Below are positions 35,450 through 43,642 of a DNA stretch of 64,000 bases, one piece after another. Under the pieces are notes generated by a model. It did not search any database. It was not told the origin of the DNA and worked only from the letters and a program-made list of their open reading frames with translations. The position numbers were made by a program, and so were the translations under genes. This stretch comes from Natronospirillum sp965602035 (GTDB taxonomy: Bacteria > Pseudomonadota > Gammaproteobacteria > Pseudomonadales > Natronospirillaceae): the NCBI GenBank assembly GCA_965602035.1, contig OZ271919.1, positions 1,798,001 to 1,862,000 of the forward strand, written 5' to 3'. Numbering within the stretch: the first letter of the stretch is position 1; every line of letters starts with the position of its first letter.

Positions 35450-36989
35450 CCAGCTGCCAACGCATATACCCGACACCCACAACACCGACGGCCCGCCGCC
35501 GGTGTTGTTGCCTTATCAGCAGGCGTGGGTGGCCGATGACAGCCAGCTCAAGGTCAGCGAGAAATCGCGACGTACGGGCCTGACCTGGGCAGAGGCGGCC
35601 GATGATGCGCTGATTGCGGCCTCAGCCAAGGCGGCCGGTGGGCAGAACGTCTACTACATCGGCTACAACCAGGACATGGCGATCGAGTACATCGAGGCCG
35701 TTGCCATGTGGGCGCGGGTGTTCAACTACGCCGCGTCGTCGGTCGATGAGGGCATCTGGGAAGACGACAGCGATGGCGACCGGCACATCAAGACCTTCAC
35801 GATTCGGTTTCCGGACAGCGGCCACCGGGTGGTGGCGCTCTCCAGTCGCCCCGCTAACCTGCGCGGCAAGCAGGGCGTGGTGGTCATCGATGAGGCAGCG
35901 TTCCATGACAAGCTCGGCGAGCTGCTGAAGGCGGCGCTGGCGCTGCTGATCTGGGGTGGCCGGGTACGCGTGATCAGCACGCACAACGGCGACCAGAACC
36001 CGTTCAATCTGCTGATCAATGACCTGCGCGCCGGACGACGCAAGGGATCGGTGCAGCGCATCGAGTTCCAGGAGGCGGTTGACCAGGGATTATACCGGCG
36101 GGTGTGCTTGCGCCTCGGCCTGGAGTGGACGGCCGAGGGCGAGCGCCAGTGGATGGCGGATGTCTACCAGTTCTACGGCGATGACGCGGACGAAGAGCTC
36201 AATGTAGTGCCGGCCGAGGGCACAGGCAACTGGCTGCCGCGCACATTGATTGAAGCGCGCACGGCCACCGTGCCGGTGCTGCGCCTGACCAAGGATGATG
36301 AATTCAAGCACTGGCACCGCGCCGCGCGTGAGGCGGAGATTCGCGACTGGTGCGAGGAGCACCTGAAGCCCTTGCTGGTCAAGCTCCCCGATGACCTGTG
36401 GCTGGCGCTCGGCGAGGACTTTGGGCGCAGCGTCGACCTGACGGTGCTCATACCACTGGTGATCGGGCATGATCTGGTGCGTCGTGCACCCTTTGTAGTG
36501 GAGCTGAGCAATGTGCCGTTTGAGCAGCAGCGCCAGATCCTGTTTTACATCTGTGACCGGGTGCCGCGCTTTCAGGCGGCGAAGCTCGACGGCACCGGCA
36601 ACGGCGCGTACCTGGCCGAAGTGGCTGCACAGGAATACGGTGCCCAGCGCGTCGAAGAGGTGAAGCTCAGCGAGAGCTGGTACCGGGAGAACATGCCACC
36701 ACTGAAGGCGGCTTTTGAAGACGGCATGATCGAGATTCCGGCCGATAGCTACATCGTGGATGACCTGCGCGCAGTGACCCGCGTCAACGGCGTGGCCATG
36801 GTGCCGCGCAATGAACGCAAGAACGGCCGCCACGGGGACGCGGCGATTGCCCTGGCGCTGGCCTATGCCGCAAGCCGGGCCGACCCGGCCCCGATTGAAT
36901 TCACCCCGGTGCCGGCGAAGACCGGGCGCTGGGATGCCAGCGAGAGCGAGCTGTCTGACTTATCGATTCCGGAGAAAGGCGCATGGTAG
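35442..36989 (+). CDS. Terminase large subunit (Mu gp28 type)
   Basis: A 515-residue packaging motor and nuclease. The ATPase part has a Walker-A-like EKSRRTGLTWAEAAD near residue 40 and Walker B VVVIDEAAFHD near 145. The C-terminal RNase H-like nuclease includes LALGEDFGRSVDLTVLIP (first acidic ligand) and DAAIALALAYA near the end. It cuts and packages host-flanked phage DNA headfully in Mu-type phages. Mu gp28 is of similar length. Confidence 0.93.
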   Translation: MSSQLPTHIPDTHNTDGPPPVLLPYQQAWVADDSQLKVSEKSRRTGLTWAEAADDALIAASAKAAGGQNVYYIGYNQDMAIEYIEAVAMWARVFNYAASSVDEGIWEDDSDGDRHIKTFTIRFPDSGHRVVALSSRPANLRGKQGVVVIDEAAFHDKLGELLKAALALLIWGGRVRVISTHNGDQNPFNLLINDLRAGRRKGSVQRIEFQEAVDQGLYRRVCLRLGLEWTAEGERQWMADVYQFYGDDADEELNVVPAEGTGNWLPRTLIEARTATVPVLRLTKDDEFKHWHRAAREAEIRDWCEEHLKPLLVKLPDDLWLALGEDFGRSVDLTVLIPLVIGHDLVRRAPFVVELSNVPFEQQRQILFYICDRVPRFQAAKLDGTGNGAYLAEVAAQEYGAQRVEEVKLSESWYRENMPPLKAAFEDGMIEIPADSYIVDDLRAVTRVNGVAMVPRNERKNGRHGDAAIALALAYAASRADPAPIEFTPVPAKTGRWDASESELSDLSIPEKGAW

Positions 36990-38569
36990 ATGACAACAAC
37001 AGCGGCCTGGTCGATCACCGGGGCCGCCCGATTCGCCGCCAGGAGCTGGCGCGTGAACCGCAGACCTCGCGGGTGGGCCACCTGTTCCGCGAATACGGCG
37101 ACCACCCGAGCCGCGGACTGACGCCCGCCAAGCTGGCGCGCATTCTGGCGGAAGCCGAACAGGGCATTCTGACCTCTCAGGCTCAGCTCGGCGAAGACAT
37201 GGAAGAAAAGGATGCGCACCTGTATGCGGAGCTGTCCAAGCGCCGGGGCAAGCTGCTCGGCATGGATTGGGATCTGCAACCACCGGCGGATGCGACGGCC
37301 AGTGAGAAGCGCGACACTGCCCGGGTTGAGGAGATTATTCGCAGCCTGGACTGGGAAGACATTGTCGAAGACGCGGCCGCTGCCATACTGCACGGCTACA
37401 GTTGTCAGGAGATCCTGTGGGATCGCTCCGAGGGCGAATGGCGCCCGCAGTCGCTGGAGTATCGACAGCCCGACTGGTTCATGATGCGCCCCGAAAACCG
37501 TAACGAGTTGCTGCTGCGCACGCTCGATGGCCAGGGCGAGGCGCTGCGCCCCTGGGGCTGGGTGGTCCACACCCACAAGGCCAAGAGCGGCTATGTGGCC
37601 CGCAGCGGCCTGTCGCGGATTCTGGCCTGGCCGTACCTGTTTCGCAATTACAGCGCACGCGACATGGCCGAGTTCCTGGAGATCTATGGTCTGCCGCTGC
37701 GTATCGGCCGATACCCGGGCGGGGCCAACGACACCGAGAAAGCCACGCTCATGAAAGCCGTGATGAGTATTGGCCACTCAGCGGCGGGCATCATTCCCCA
37801 GGGCATGGACATCGATTTTCAGGAGGCCGCCAAGGGTCAGTCGGACCCGTTCATGGCCATGATCCACTGGGCCGAAGCCTCCATGAGCAAGGCCATCCTC
37901 GGTGGCACACTCACCAGTCAGACCAGCGAGTCCGGGGGCGGCGCCTATGCACTCGGTGAGGTGCACAATGAAGTGCGCCACGACATCGCCAAAAGTGACG
38001 CCCGGCAGATTGCGCGCACGCTCACCCGATACCTGGTCGAGCCCCTGGTGCACCTGAACACGCGCATGCGCCGCACGCCCCAGTGGGTGTTCGACGACGG
38101 CGAGGCCGCCGACATTGGCCGGTTCTCCGAGGCGCTGCCCAAGCTCGCGGACACCATGGACATACCGGCCAAGTGGGCGCATGAGAAGCTGCGCATACCG
38201 GTGCCGGAGAACAATGAGCCCGTGCTGCGCCGCCCGACGCCGGCCGGTGGGCAGTATGGCATGGCGCGCATGCGCGCGGAACTGCCGCGCGGCACGGCCG
38301 CTCTGCGCACCCGGCCGGAACTGGAAGACCCGGATGCGCTGCCGAGTGTCTGGGCGGATCGCCTGAATGAGGAGGCGGCGCCGGCGATGGATGCGCTCAT
38401 GGCGCCGGTACGCCAGCTCCTGGCGTCCGTGGACAGCCTGGAGGAGTTTCGCGAACGGCTGATTGAGCTCTACGACGATATGCCGGAAGAACACCTGGCG
38501 CGCATCATTCACCAGGCGACGGCCGCCGCCGAGCTGGCCGGTCGTGACCAGGTGGAGGAAGGTGACTGA
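36983..38569 (+). CDS. Portal protein (DUF935, Mu gp29 type)
   Basis: A 528-residue dodecameric portal. DUF935 features include GLTPAKLARILAEAEQGILTSQAQLGEDMEEKDAHLYAELSKRR near the start, the AAAILHGYSCQEILWD block, and LPLRIGRYPGGANDTEKATLMKAVMSIG in the middle. It overlaps the terminase gene by 7 nt and abuts the F-like gene. Confidence 0.93.
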   Translation: MVDDNNSGLVDHRGRPIRRQELAREPQTSRVGHLFREYGDHPSRGLTPAKLARILAEAEQGILTSQAQLGEDMEEKDAHLYAELSKRRGKLLGMDWDLQPPADATASEKRDTARVEEIIRSLDWEDIVEDAAAAILHGYSCQEILWDRSEGEWRPQSLEYRQPDWFMMRPENRNELLLRTLDGQGEALRPWGWVVHTHKAKSGYVARSGLSRILAWPYLFRNYSARDMAEFLEIYGLPLRIGRYPGGANDTEKATLMKAVMSIGHSAAGIIPQGMDIDFQEAAKGQSDPFMAMIHWAEASMSKAILGGTLTSQTSESGGGAYALGEVHNEVRHDIAKSDARQIARTLTRYLVEPLVHLNTRMRRTPQWVFDDGEAADIGRFSEALPKLADTMDIPAKWAHEKLRIPVPENNEPVLRRPTPAGGQYGMARMRAELPRGTAALRTRPELEDPDALPSVWADRLNEEAAPAMDALMAPVRQLLASVDSLEEFRERLIELYDDMPEEHLARIIHQATAAAELAGRDQVEEGD

Positions 38570-39366
38570 TGGCGGTCGAGTACGGCAGCCTGCCCTTTGC
38601 CGAGGCCATCGCGTTTTTGCGCAACAAGCTCTCGGTGCCCACGCAGCGCTGGACCGATGTCTGGCGCGATCAGCACAACAGTGCGTTCATGGTGGCGGGC
38701 GCAGCGAAAGCAGATCTGCTCGCCGATCTGCGCCAGGCGGTAGACAAGGCTTTGTCCGAGGGCACCACGCTTGAGACGTTTCGCCAGGACTTCGATGAGG
38801 CGGTCGCCAGGCACGGGTGGGAGTACAACGGCGGGCGTAACTGGCGCACGCGGGTGATCTTTGAGACCAACCTGCGCACCGCCCAACAGGCCGGCCGCCA
38901 CGCCCAGCTCACGGACCCGGACGTGCTGGAGCGCCGCCCTTATTGGCAGTACCGCCACGGCGGCAGCGCCGACCCCCGGCCCGAGCACCTGTCATGGGAT
39001 GGCCTGGTATTGCCGGCCGATGATCCGTGGTGGGACACACACTATCCGCCCAATGGCTGGGGGTGTAGTTGCAAGATCGTCTCTCTGTCGCGCGCTGACG
39101 TTGAGCGCCGGGGGCTCAGAGTCGAAGAGACACCGGAGCAGGACACCTATGAGCACGTGAACAAGACTACCGGGGAAGTCACCGACGTACCGGAAGGCAT
39201 TGACCCGGGGTGGGATTACGCGCCCGGGCGCACGGTGGCTGAGCGCACCCGTGAGCACGTGCGGCGCAAGGCGGCGCGCTACAACGATGCGTTGCGCGAT
39301 CGCCTGGAGGCGTCTATTGAGCAGGCCGCTCGGCGTGATCCGGGCCCGATACCGGGAGGCGACTGA
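38569..39366 (+). CDS. Head morphogenesis protein (Mu gp30/F-like, SPP1 gp7 domain)
   Basis: A 265-residue minor head protein. The gp7/F domain is shown by VIFETNLRTAQQAGRHAQL and HLSWDGLVLPADDPWWDTHYPPNGWGCSCKIV near 140-170. It is shorter than Mu F, lacking a long C-terminal part. Its start abuts the portal stop and its stop overlaps the G-like gene (TGATGG). Confidence 0.9.
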   Translation: MAVEYGSLPFAEAIAFLRNKLSVPTQRWTDVWRDQHNSAFMVAGAAKADLLADLRQAVDKALSEGTTLETFRQDFDEAVARHGWEYNGGRNWRTRVIFETNLRTAQQAGRHAQLTDPDVLERRPYWQYRHGGSADPRPEHLSWDGLVLPADDPWWDTHYPPNGWGCSCKIVSLSRADVERRGLRVEETPEQDTYEHVNKTTGEVTDVPEGIDPGWDYAPGRTVAERTREHVRRKAARYNDALRDRLEASIEQAARRDPGPIPGGD

Positions 39367-39851
39367 TGGCGGTTGTGCAGGTTCAGGTCGACACAACTGA
39401 GGTCAGCGAGGCGCTGGAGAATCTGATTCGCCTGGGGCGGCGCCCTGAGCCCGCACTGAAAGACATCGGCGAGTACATGCAGGTCGCAGTGGACGATCGG
39501 TTCGCTGCGCAGACCGCGCCGGATGGAACACCCTGGGCGCCGAATTCACCTAAGACCCTGGCGCGCAAACGCAACCCGCGAATCCTGCACGACTCAACCC
39601 GATTGCGTGGCAGCATCAACTACCAGGTGCAGGGCGCGGAGCTGCGCCAGGGTACGAATTTGATCTACGCCGCCACTCAGCACTTCGGTGCCGCCCAGGG
39701 CGCGTTCGGGCGCACCTCGCGCGGTGGGCCGATACCGTGGGGCGACATTCCAGCCCGGCCGATCCTCGGGTTTTCGGGCGACGATCAGGCGGAAATGCTG
39801 CGCCTTCTCATGGAGCACACCACCCGGGCCTGGTCGGGGCGCAGTGCTTGA
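39366..39851 (+). CDS. Virion morphogenesis protein (Mu G-like)
   Basis: A 161-residue protein of the phage virion morphogenesis/tail-completion family: EYMQVAVDDRFAAQTAPDGTPWAPNSPKTLARKRNPRILHDSTRLRGSI is the conserved block. It ends the first structural operon. The next structural gene (protease) is 1.27 kb away, with an accessory locus between. Confidence 0.9.
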   Translation: MAVVQVQVDTTEVSEALENLIRLGRRPEPALKDIGEYMQVAVDDRFAAQTAPDGTPWAPNSPKTLARKRNPRILHDSTRLRGSINYQVQGAELRQGTNLIYAATQHFGAAQGAFGRTSRGGPIPWGDIPARPILGFSGDDQAEMLRLLMEHTTRAWSGRSA

Positions 39852-39875
39852 CTTTGTGCTCAGGTAGACTAGTCT
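39848..39875 (+). promoter_or_regulatory. Candidate promoter with palindrome for the G/I accessory locus
   Basis: TTGACT (39848-39853), 16 nt, TAGTCT (39870-39875) is a possible sigma-70 promoter right at the end of the G-like gene. It overlaps a perfect 10-bp palindrome AGACTAGTCT (39866-39875) that could be an operator. An independent promoter here would let the cassette be expressed from the lysogen or at once on infection. Confidence 0.45.
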
Positions 39876-39903
39876 TGGTGGTGTGAGGCGTAGCAACCTC
39901 TTA

Positions 39904-40059
39904 CAGGCGGGCACAACCGCCACCGACAAGGCGGTATTTTTGTGCCTGAAAGAAACGCAACCGGTTTATGTCGGGTGGCCAGCGAATACAATACCGCGCG
40001 AGCGGAAATACCTGGGGCTGTCCTGTACAGCTGCTAACCACCCGACACCCCATTGTGGG
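39904..40059 (+). ncRNA. Candidate structured RNA (multi-hairpin leader) in the G/I accessory locus
   Basis: Three structured parts. Hairpin 1: CAGG...CACAACCGCC (39904-39921) pairs with GGCGG (39930-39934) and TTGTG-CCTG (39940-39948) around ACCGACAA. A branched element: GTCGGGTGG (39970-39978) pairs perfectly with CCACCCGAC (40038-40046), enclosing CCGC-GCGA-GCGG (39994-40005, a GNRA tetraloop) and GCTGT-CCTGT-ACAGC (40017-40031). Hairpin 3: CCCA-TTG-TGGG (40049-40059). The reading frames here start without ribosome sites. A ribosome site and ATG follow at 40078-40090, so it may be a cis-acting leader or a separate small RNA. Confidence 0.6.
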
Positions 40060-40087
40060 AATACTTAGCAAAGTACAGGAGGCCGTC

Positions 40088-40309
40088 ATGGCTTATAAAG
40101 ACACCCCGATAGAAACTGCGCACCTCTGCGCTCGCCAGCTTCGCGCCATCGAAGACCTAATCACTCAGGCATCAGAAGGCAGCGATAGCCTTTCAGTGGT
40201 CGACCCCGACCATCTCTCTTTGCTGCTTCGTGGCATCCTGGACAACCTGGATGGCTCTCTGGAGATGCTTGAGCAGCAGGATCGTAAACCGCAGTTGCGC
40301 ACTGTTTAA
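40088..40309 (+). CDS. Small acidic protein in the G/I accessory locus, function unknown
   Basis: A 73-residue, acidic, probably all-helical protein (HLCARQLRAIEDLITQASEG; HLSLLLRGILDNLDGSLEMLEQQ). A strong ribosome site (AGGAGG, ending 6 nt before the ATG) supports 40088, although the frame is open from 39968. It follows the structured leader. I recognise no family with confidence; it loosely resembles small DUF3077-like proteins of Pseudomonas. Size, acidity and location fit a phage anti-defence or regulatory protein, which is inference. Confidence 0.75.
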   Translation: MAYKDTPIETAHLCARQLRAIEDLITQASEGSDSLSVVDPDHLSLLLRGILDNLDGSLEMLEQQDRKPQLRTV

Positions 40310-40324
40310 ACGAGCGAGGAACGC

Positions 40325-40858
40325 ATGATGAATACAACCAACACAATGGTCGCCATCAACCCGGATGGTCTTACCGACGCTCAGCGGCTGCAGTTCGTTG
40401 AAACGTTCACCCGAATGCTTTACAGCGGCCAGGGCTCCACCAGCAACTTCAGCCGGCAGCTTGGCATTACCGAGGCCGATTCTCTGCGAGTGATGCTCGG
40501 CGTGCCGCCGGCCTGGCTGACCGACCAGAAGCGCCGCCTATTTGAGGCAATGTACTCCTATTTGCGCGGAGAGCCTGTGACGCCGCGACCAGAGATCTGG
40601 ATCGACGGTGTTGGCTGGAGCCCCAAGAACCCGAGGCACAACGCTGACAAGGCTCTGGACGACAGCCAGCTCGACTTTGAGTTCCTCGATCTCTTCGGCT
40701 TGCGCCGAACGATCTGGGAAAAGGAGGTTTTCAGAGCGACGCTGGGGGCTGTGGTGCAGAAAGTGAGCCGAGGTGGCGACATCTCAGACACCAATCTGAG
40801 GCTGTTTATGGCGCTCGCGCTTTTTGGGTTTTCGGAACCAGAGCAGTTTTTCATCTGA
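40325..40858 (+). CDS. Accessory protein of unknown function in the G/I locus
   Basis: A 177-residue protein. A possible helix-turn-helix-like stretch (GSTSNFSRQLGITEADSLRVMLG) lies near 36-58. The middle contains EIWIDGVGWSPKNPRHNADK, and the tail is amphipathic (LRLFMALALFGFSEPEQFFI). GCGAGGA lies about seven bases before the ATG; a second ATG follows directly. It is separated from the 73-residue gene by 15 nt, so the two form a small operon. No known domain. The HTH-like part raises the possibility of an Aca-type autoregulator, but it is larger than known Aca proteins. Confidence 0.72.
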   Translation: MMNTTNTMVAINPDGLTDAQRLQFVETFTRMLYSGQGSTSNFSRQLGITEADSLRVMLGVPPAWLTDQKRRLFEAMYSYLRGEPVTPRPEIWIDGVGWSPKNPRHNADKALDDSQLDFEFLDLFGLRRTIWEKEVFRATLGAVVQKVSRGGDISDTNLRLFMALALFGFSEPEQFFI

Positions 40859-40950
40859 GACGCCCGAATAACGCAAAAATTAAACAGTGATTAAACAGCT
40901 ACGTTCGGCGATCATCCTATAACATGAGCGCAGGTGCCGGGTGCGCCTCT

Positions 40951-40992
40951 CCACCTCTCTCAGAGCCAATGAGGCGCTCTGAGAGAGGGTGG
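40951..40992 (+). terminator. Strong hairpin ending the G/I accessory locus
   Basis: CCACC-TCTCTCAGAGC (40951-40966) pairs with GCTCTGAGAGA-GGGTGG (40976-40992), 16 base pairs with one bulged G, around a 9-nt loop. No T-run follows on the plus strand (GGAAAAATGG), so termination is not certain. It would insulate the cassette from the second late promoter 77 bp further on. The 210 nt between 40859 and 41068 hold no gene. Confidence 0.55.
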
Positions 40993-41068
40993 AAAAATGG
41001 ACGCCGAGAGTCGTTTCCGTTACCCTTCGATCAACCTCCTCTGGCCTCTGTGCCAACCCCTCCTCTCC

Positions 41069-41112
41069 GCTGAAACACTTCAGCTTATGCGGTGCCCGAC
41101 GGTTCGCTACCG
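41069..41112 (+). promoter_or_regulatory. Candidate Mor-activated late promoter 2
   Basis: An exact repeat of the motif at 31966: GCTGAAACACTTCAGC (41069-41084) followed by CTTAT, 15 nt total spacing, then CGGTTCGCTACCG (41100-41112). The protease gene starts 10 nt later with ATGAAAA. It marks a second late transcription unit (protease, head, tail). Confidence 0.75.
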
Positions 41113-41121
41113 TGGGGCTCT

Positions 41122-42255
41122 ATGAAAAAGACACGTCCCACTCAGATCGCCGCACTCGCGGCCCGCATCCGATCCGCTTCCGGCGAGATCCAGTTGATGC
41201 CGGCCGGCTGGTTCACGGCCCGGGATGGCCGAAAGGGCGGCCGCTGGTTCCTGGACCGTGAGCTGGCCGACAAGGTCATCGAGCTGGCGCAGGCCCGTGA
41301 GACGCCTTTTGTGATCGACTACGAACACCAGACCCTGTTCGCCGAGACCAGCGGCCAGGCCGCACCGGCGGCCGGATGGTTCAGTGATCTGGAGTGGCGT
41401 GACGGGGACGGCCTCTACGCCGTGGATGTGCAGTGGACAGACCGCGCGTCGACCTACATCGCCAATGATGAGTACCGCTACCTGTCGCCCGTGTTCGGGT
41501 TTAACCCTGAGACCGGCGCGGTGCAGGAGCTGTACATGGCGGCTGTTACCAACAACCCGGCCATCGACGGCATTGCGGATGTGGCGGCGGCCCGTTTTCA
41601 CCTCACCCCCGAAACACCCACTGAGGAGACCACAACCGTGGATGAGAAGACCCTGAAAGCGCTGGGCCTGTCTAAGGACGCCAGCGAAAAAGACATTTCG
41701 GACGCCGTGGCGGCGCTCAAGGCGAAGGCTGATCAGGCTGATCAGGCCGAGCAGCCCGAAGCCAAAGCGGTGCTGAACACCAAAACCCTGGAAGCGCTCG
41801 GCCTGGACGACCAGGCGGACGCCGAGGCGGTCAACACCGCTGTGTCTGCCATGGCGGCCGCACGGGCTAAGCCGGCGCAGGGTGATCGGCCGAACCCGGA
41901 AGAGTACGTGCCGATCGGCGTCGTGAAGCAGTTGCAGGAAGATCTTGCTGCCCTGCGGGCCGACCACACGCAGTCTGAGGTCGAGTCATTGATCTCAGAA
42001 GGCCTGGAAGACGGCCGGCTGGTGAAGTCCATGGAGGACTGGGCGCGCGATCTCGGCAAGCAGAACATCGCCGCGTTGCGCTCCTACCTGGATTCGGCCA
42101 AGCCGATCGCGGCGTTGCGCAGCCACCAGACCCGAGGCATGCCGACACCCGGCGCCGATTCGCAACTGACCGCTTCCGAGCTGGCTGTGTGCAAGGCGAC
42201 CGGCGTGTCTGAAGCGGATTACCTGAAAGCGAAAGAGGCACAGAAAAGCTCATGA
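41122..42255 (+). CDS. Head maturation protease/scaffold (Mu I/Z type)
   Basis: A 377-residue protein with an N-terminal protease domain (EIQLMPAGWFTARDGRKGGRWFLDRELADKVI; FVIDYEHQTLF; EYRYLSPVFGFNPETG; LYMAAVTNNPAIDG) and a C-terminal acidic, alanine/lysine-rich scaffold part containing two related segments (DEKTLKALGLSKDAS and NTKTLEALGLDDQAD). In Mu, gene I encodes protease and the internal Z the scaffold. The ATG at 41122 lies just after the late-promoter motif. The frame stays open upstream through that motif. Confidence 0.92.
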   Translation: MKKTRPTQIAALAARIRSASGEIQLMPAGWFTARDGRKGGRWFLDRELADKVIELAQARETPFVIDYEHQTLFAETSGQAAPAAGWFSDLEWRDGDGLYAVDVQWTDRASTYIANDEYRYLSPVFGFNPETGAVQELYMAAVTNNPAIDGIADVAAARFHLTPETPTEETTTVDEKTLKALGLSKDASEKDISDAVAALKAKADQADQAEQPEAKAVLNTKTLEALGLDDQADAEAVNTAVSAMAAARAKPAQGDRPNPEEYVPIGVVKQLQEDLAALRADHTQSEVESLISEGLEDGRLVKSMEDWARDLGKQNIAALRSYLDSAKPIAALRSHQTRGMPTPGADSQLTASELAVCKATGVSEADYLKAKEAQKSS

Positions 42256-43163
42256 TTATTACCCCGGACACATTAACGGACCTGATGACCGTCTTCCGCA
42301 AGGACTTTGAAGACGGCAAGAGCATGGCCGAGCCCGCCTGGGACAAGGTGGCCACTCTGGTGCGCAGCTCCAGCAAATCCAACACCTACGGCTGGCTCGG
42401 CCAGTTCCCGCAGTTTCGCGAGTGGGTGGGTGATCGCCAGATCAAGGACATGCAGGCGCACGGCTACCAGATCACCAACAAGCTCTGGGAGGCCACGGTC
42501 GGCGTCCAGCGTACCGACATCGAGGACGATGAGCTCGGTATTTACTCGCCGCTGTTCCAGGAGGCCGGCCGCGCCTCCCGGGTGCACCCGGATGAGCTGA
42601 CCTTCACCTTGCTCAAGGATGGCGCCACCGAGCTCTGTTATGACGGTCAGAATTTCTTTGACGACGAGCACCCGGTCTACCCGAACGTCGACGGCACCGG
42701 CACACCTGAGCTGGTGAGCAACCAGGATATCCCGGCGACCGACCCGGGCACGGCCTGGTATCTGCTCGATGTCAGCCGCGCGATCAAGCCGGTGATCTTC
42801 CAGGAGCGCATGCCGCACAACTTCCAGGCGCTGACCGATGAGACGGATGAGAACGTGTTCATGCGCGATGAGTACGTCTACGGCGTGCGCGGTCGGTCCA
42901 ATGTCGGCTTCGGCTTCTGGCAGATGGCTTATAAGAGTCAGCAGCCTTTGACGCCCGCGAACTACCGCGCTGCCCGCCAGGCGATGTCGAGCTTCAAAGG
43001 CGACGGCGGTCGGCCGCTGGGTATCAAGCCAACCATGCTGGTGGTGCCGCCAAGCCTGCGCGGCCAGGCCGATGATGTGCTGAAGGCCGAACGCCTGGCG
43101 AACGGGGCGAGCAACACGCTGGCGAACACGGCCGAGCTGCTCGAAACCCCCTGGATTATGTAA
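42252..43163 (+). CDS. Major head (capsid) protein, Mu gpT type
   Basis: A 303-residue capsid protein of the Mu-like gpT family: LMTVFRKDFEDGKSM at the start, WLGQFPQFREWVGDRQIKDM near 55, and LLVVPPSLRGQADDVLKAE near the end (here MLVVPPSLRG) are family blocks. It starts inside the protease stop (ATGA overlap). HK97-type fold expected. Confidence 0.93.
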   Translation: MIITPDTLTDLMTVFRKDFEDGKSMAEPAWDKVATLVRSSSKSNTYGWLGQFPQFREWVGDRQIKDMQAHGYQITNKLWEATVGVQRTDIEDDELGIYSPLFQEAGRASRVHPDELTFTLLKDGATELCYDGQNFFDDEHPVYPNVDGTGTPELVSNQDIPATDPGTAWYLLDVSRAIKPVIFQERMPHNFQALTDETDENVFMRDEYVYGVRGRSNVGFGFWQMAYKSQQPLTPANYRAARQAMSSFKGDGGRPLGIKPTMLVVPPSLRGQADDVLKAERLANGASNTLANTAELLETPWIM

Positions 43164-43174
43164 GGAGCTAAGCG

Positions 43175-43642
43175 ATGGCGACTAAAAAGCCAACGCAGGG
43201 GCGCAGCCAGAAGGCCGCCCCTGCACAGAACACCAACCAGGCCAAGGCAGCGGAGACTGCCGAGGCTGGGACCGAGGTCAACGCGACGCAGGAGCAGCGC
43301 ACGGACAGTTCGTCAAGCGAGTCTCAGGCAGCCAATGCCGCTGAAAAGACTCAATCGACGGACGCGGCCGCAACGGATGCGGCCTCCACGGATGGATCTG
43401 GTGGCGAGGCGGCGCAGTCCACTGCCGCCGACGCGGAAGACGCGGCCGACAACGATTCGCCTGGCGACGGCGACGCTGACAATGGCGAAGAGGGCATTGC
43501 CGTTCGGGTGCGCACCACAGGCGTGGCGCGCCACATTCGTGCCGGCATTGAGGTTTGCCGAGAGGAGCGGGATGTGCGCGTGAGCGAGGAGCAGCTGGTG
43601 CGGCTGGACGCTGACAAGCATGTGAAGGTCAAGCGACTGTGA
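43175..43642 (+). CDS. Mu-like structural protein (gp35-type) with low-complexity N-terminus
   Basis: A 155-residue protein. The first 105 residues are low complexity, rich in A, S, T, D, E and Q (for example NAAEKTQSTDAAATDAASTDG). The last 50 form a folded unit (GIAVRVRTTGVARHIRAGIEVCREERDVRVSEEQLVRLDADKHVKVKRL) as in the HI1506/gp35 family after the major head protein. Probably a head-associated or connector-linked protein. Confidence 0.82.
   Translation: MATKKPTQGRSQKAAPAQNTNQAKAAETAEAGTEVNATQEQRTDSSSSESQAANAAEKTQSTDAAATDAASTDGSGGEAAQSTAADAEDAADNDSPGDGDADNGEEGIAVRVRTTGVARHIRAGIEVCREERDVRVSEEQLVRLDADKHVKVKRL

Noticed and set aside
39904..40059. CRISPR array or retron msr-msd
   Set aside because: No repeated units with spacers, and no reverse transcriptase next to it. 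The only RT in the window belongs to the DGR 17 kb away.
39883..40068. A 61-codon rightward frame over the structured RNA element
   Set aside because: No ribosome site, and the bases are better explained by nested perfect stems. It is treated as RNA, not protein.
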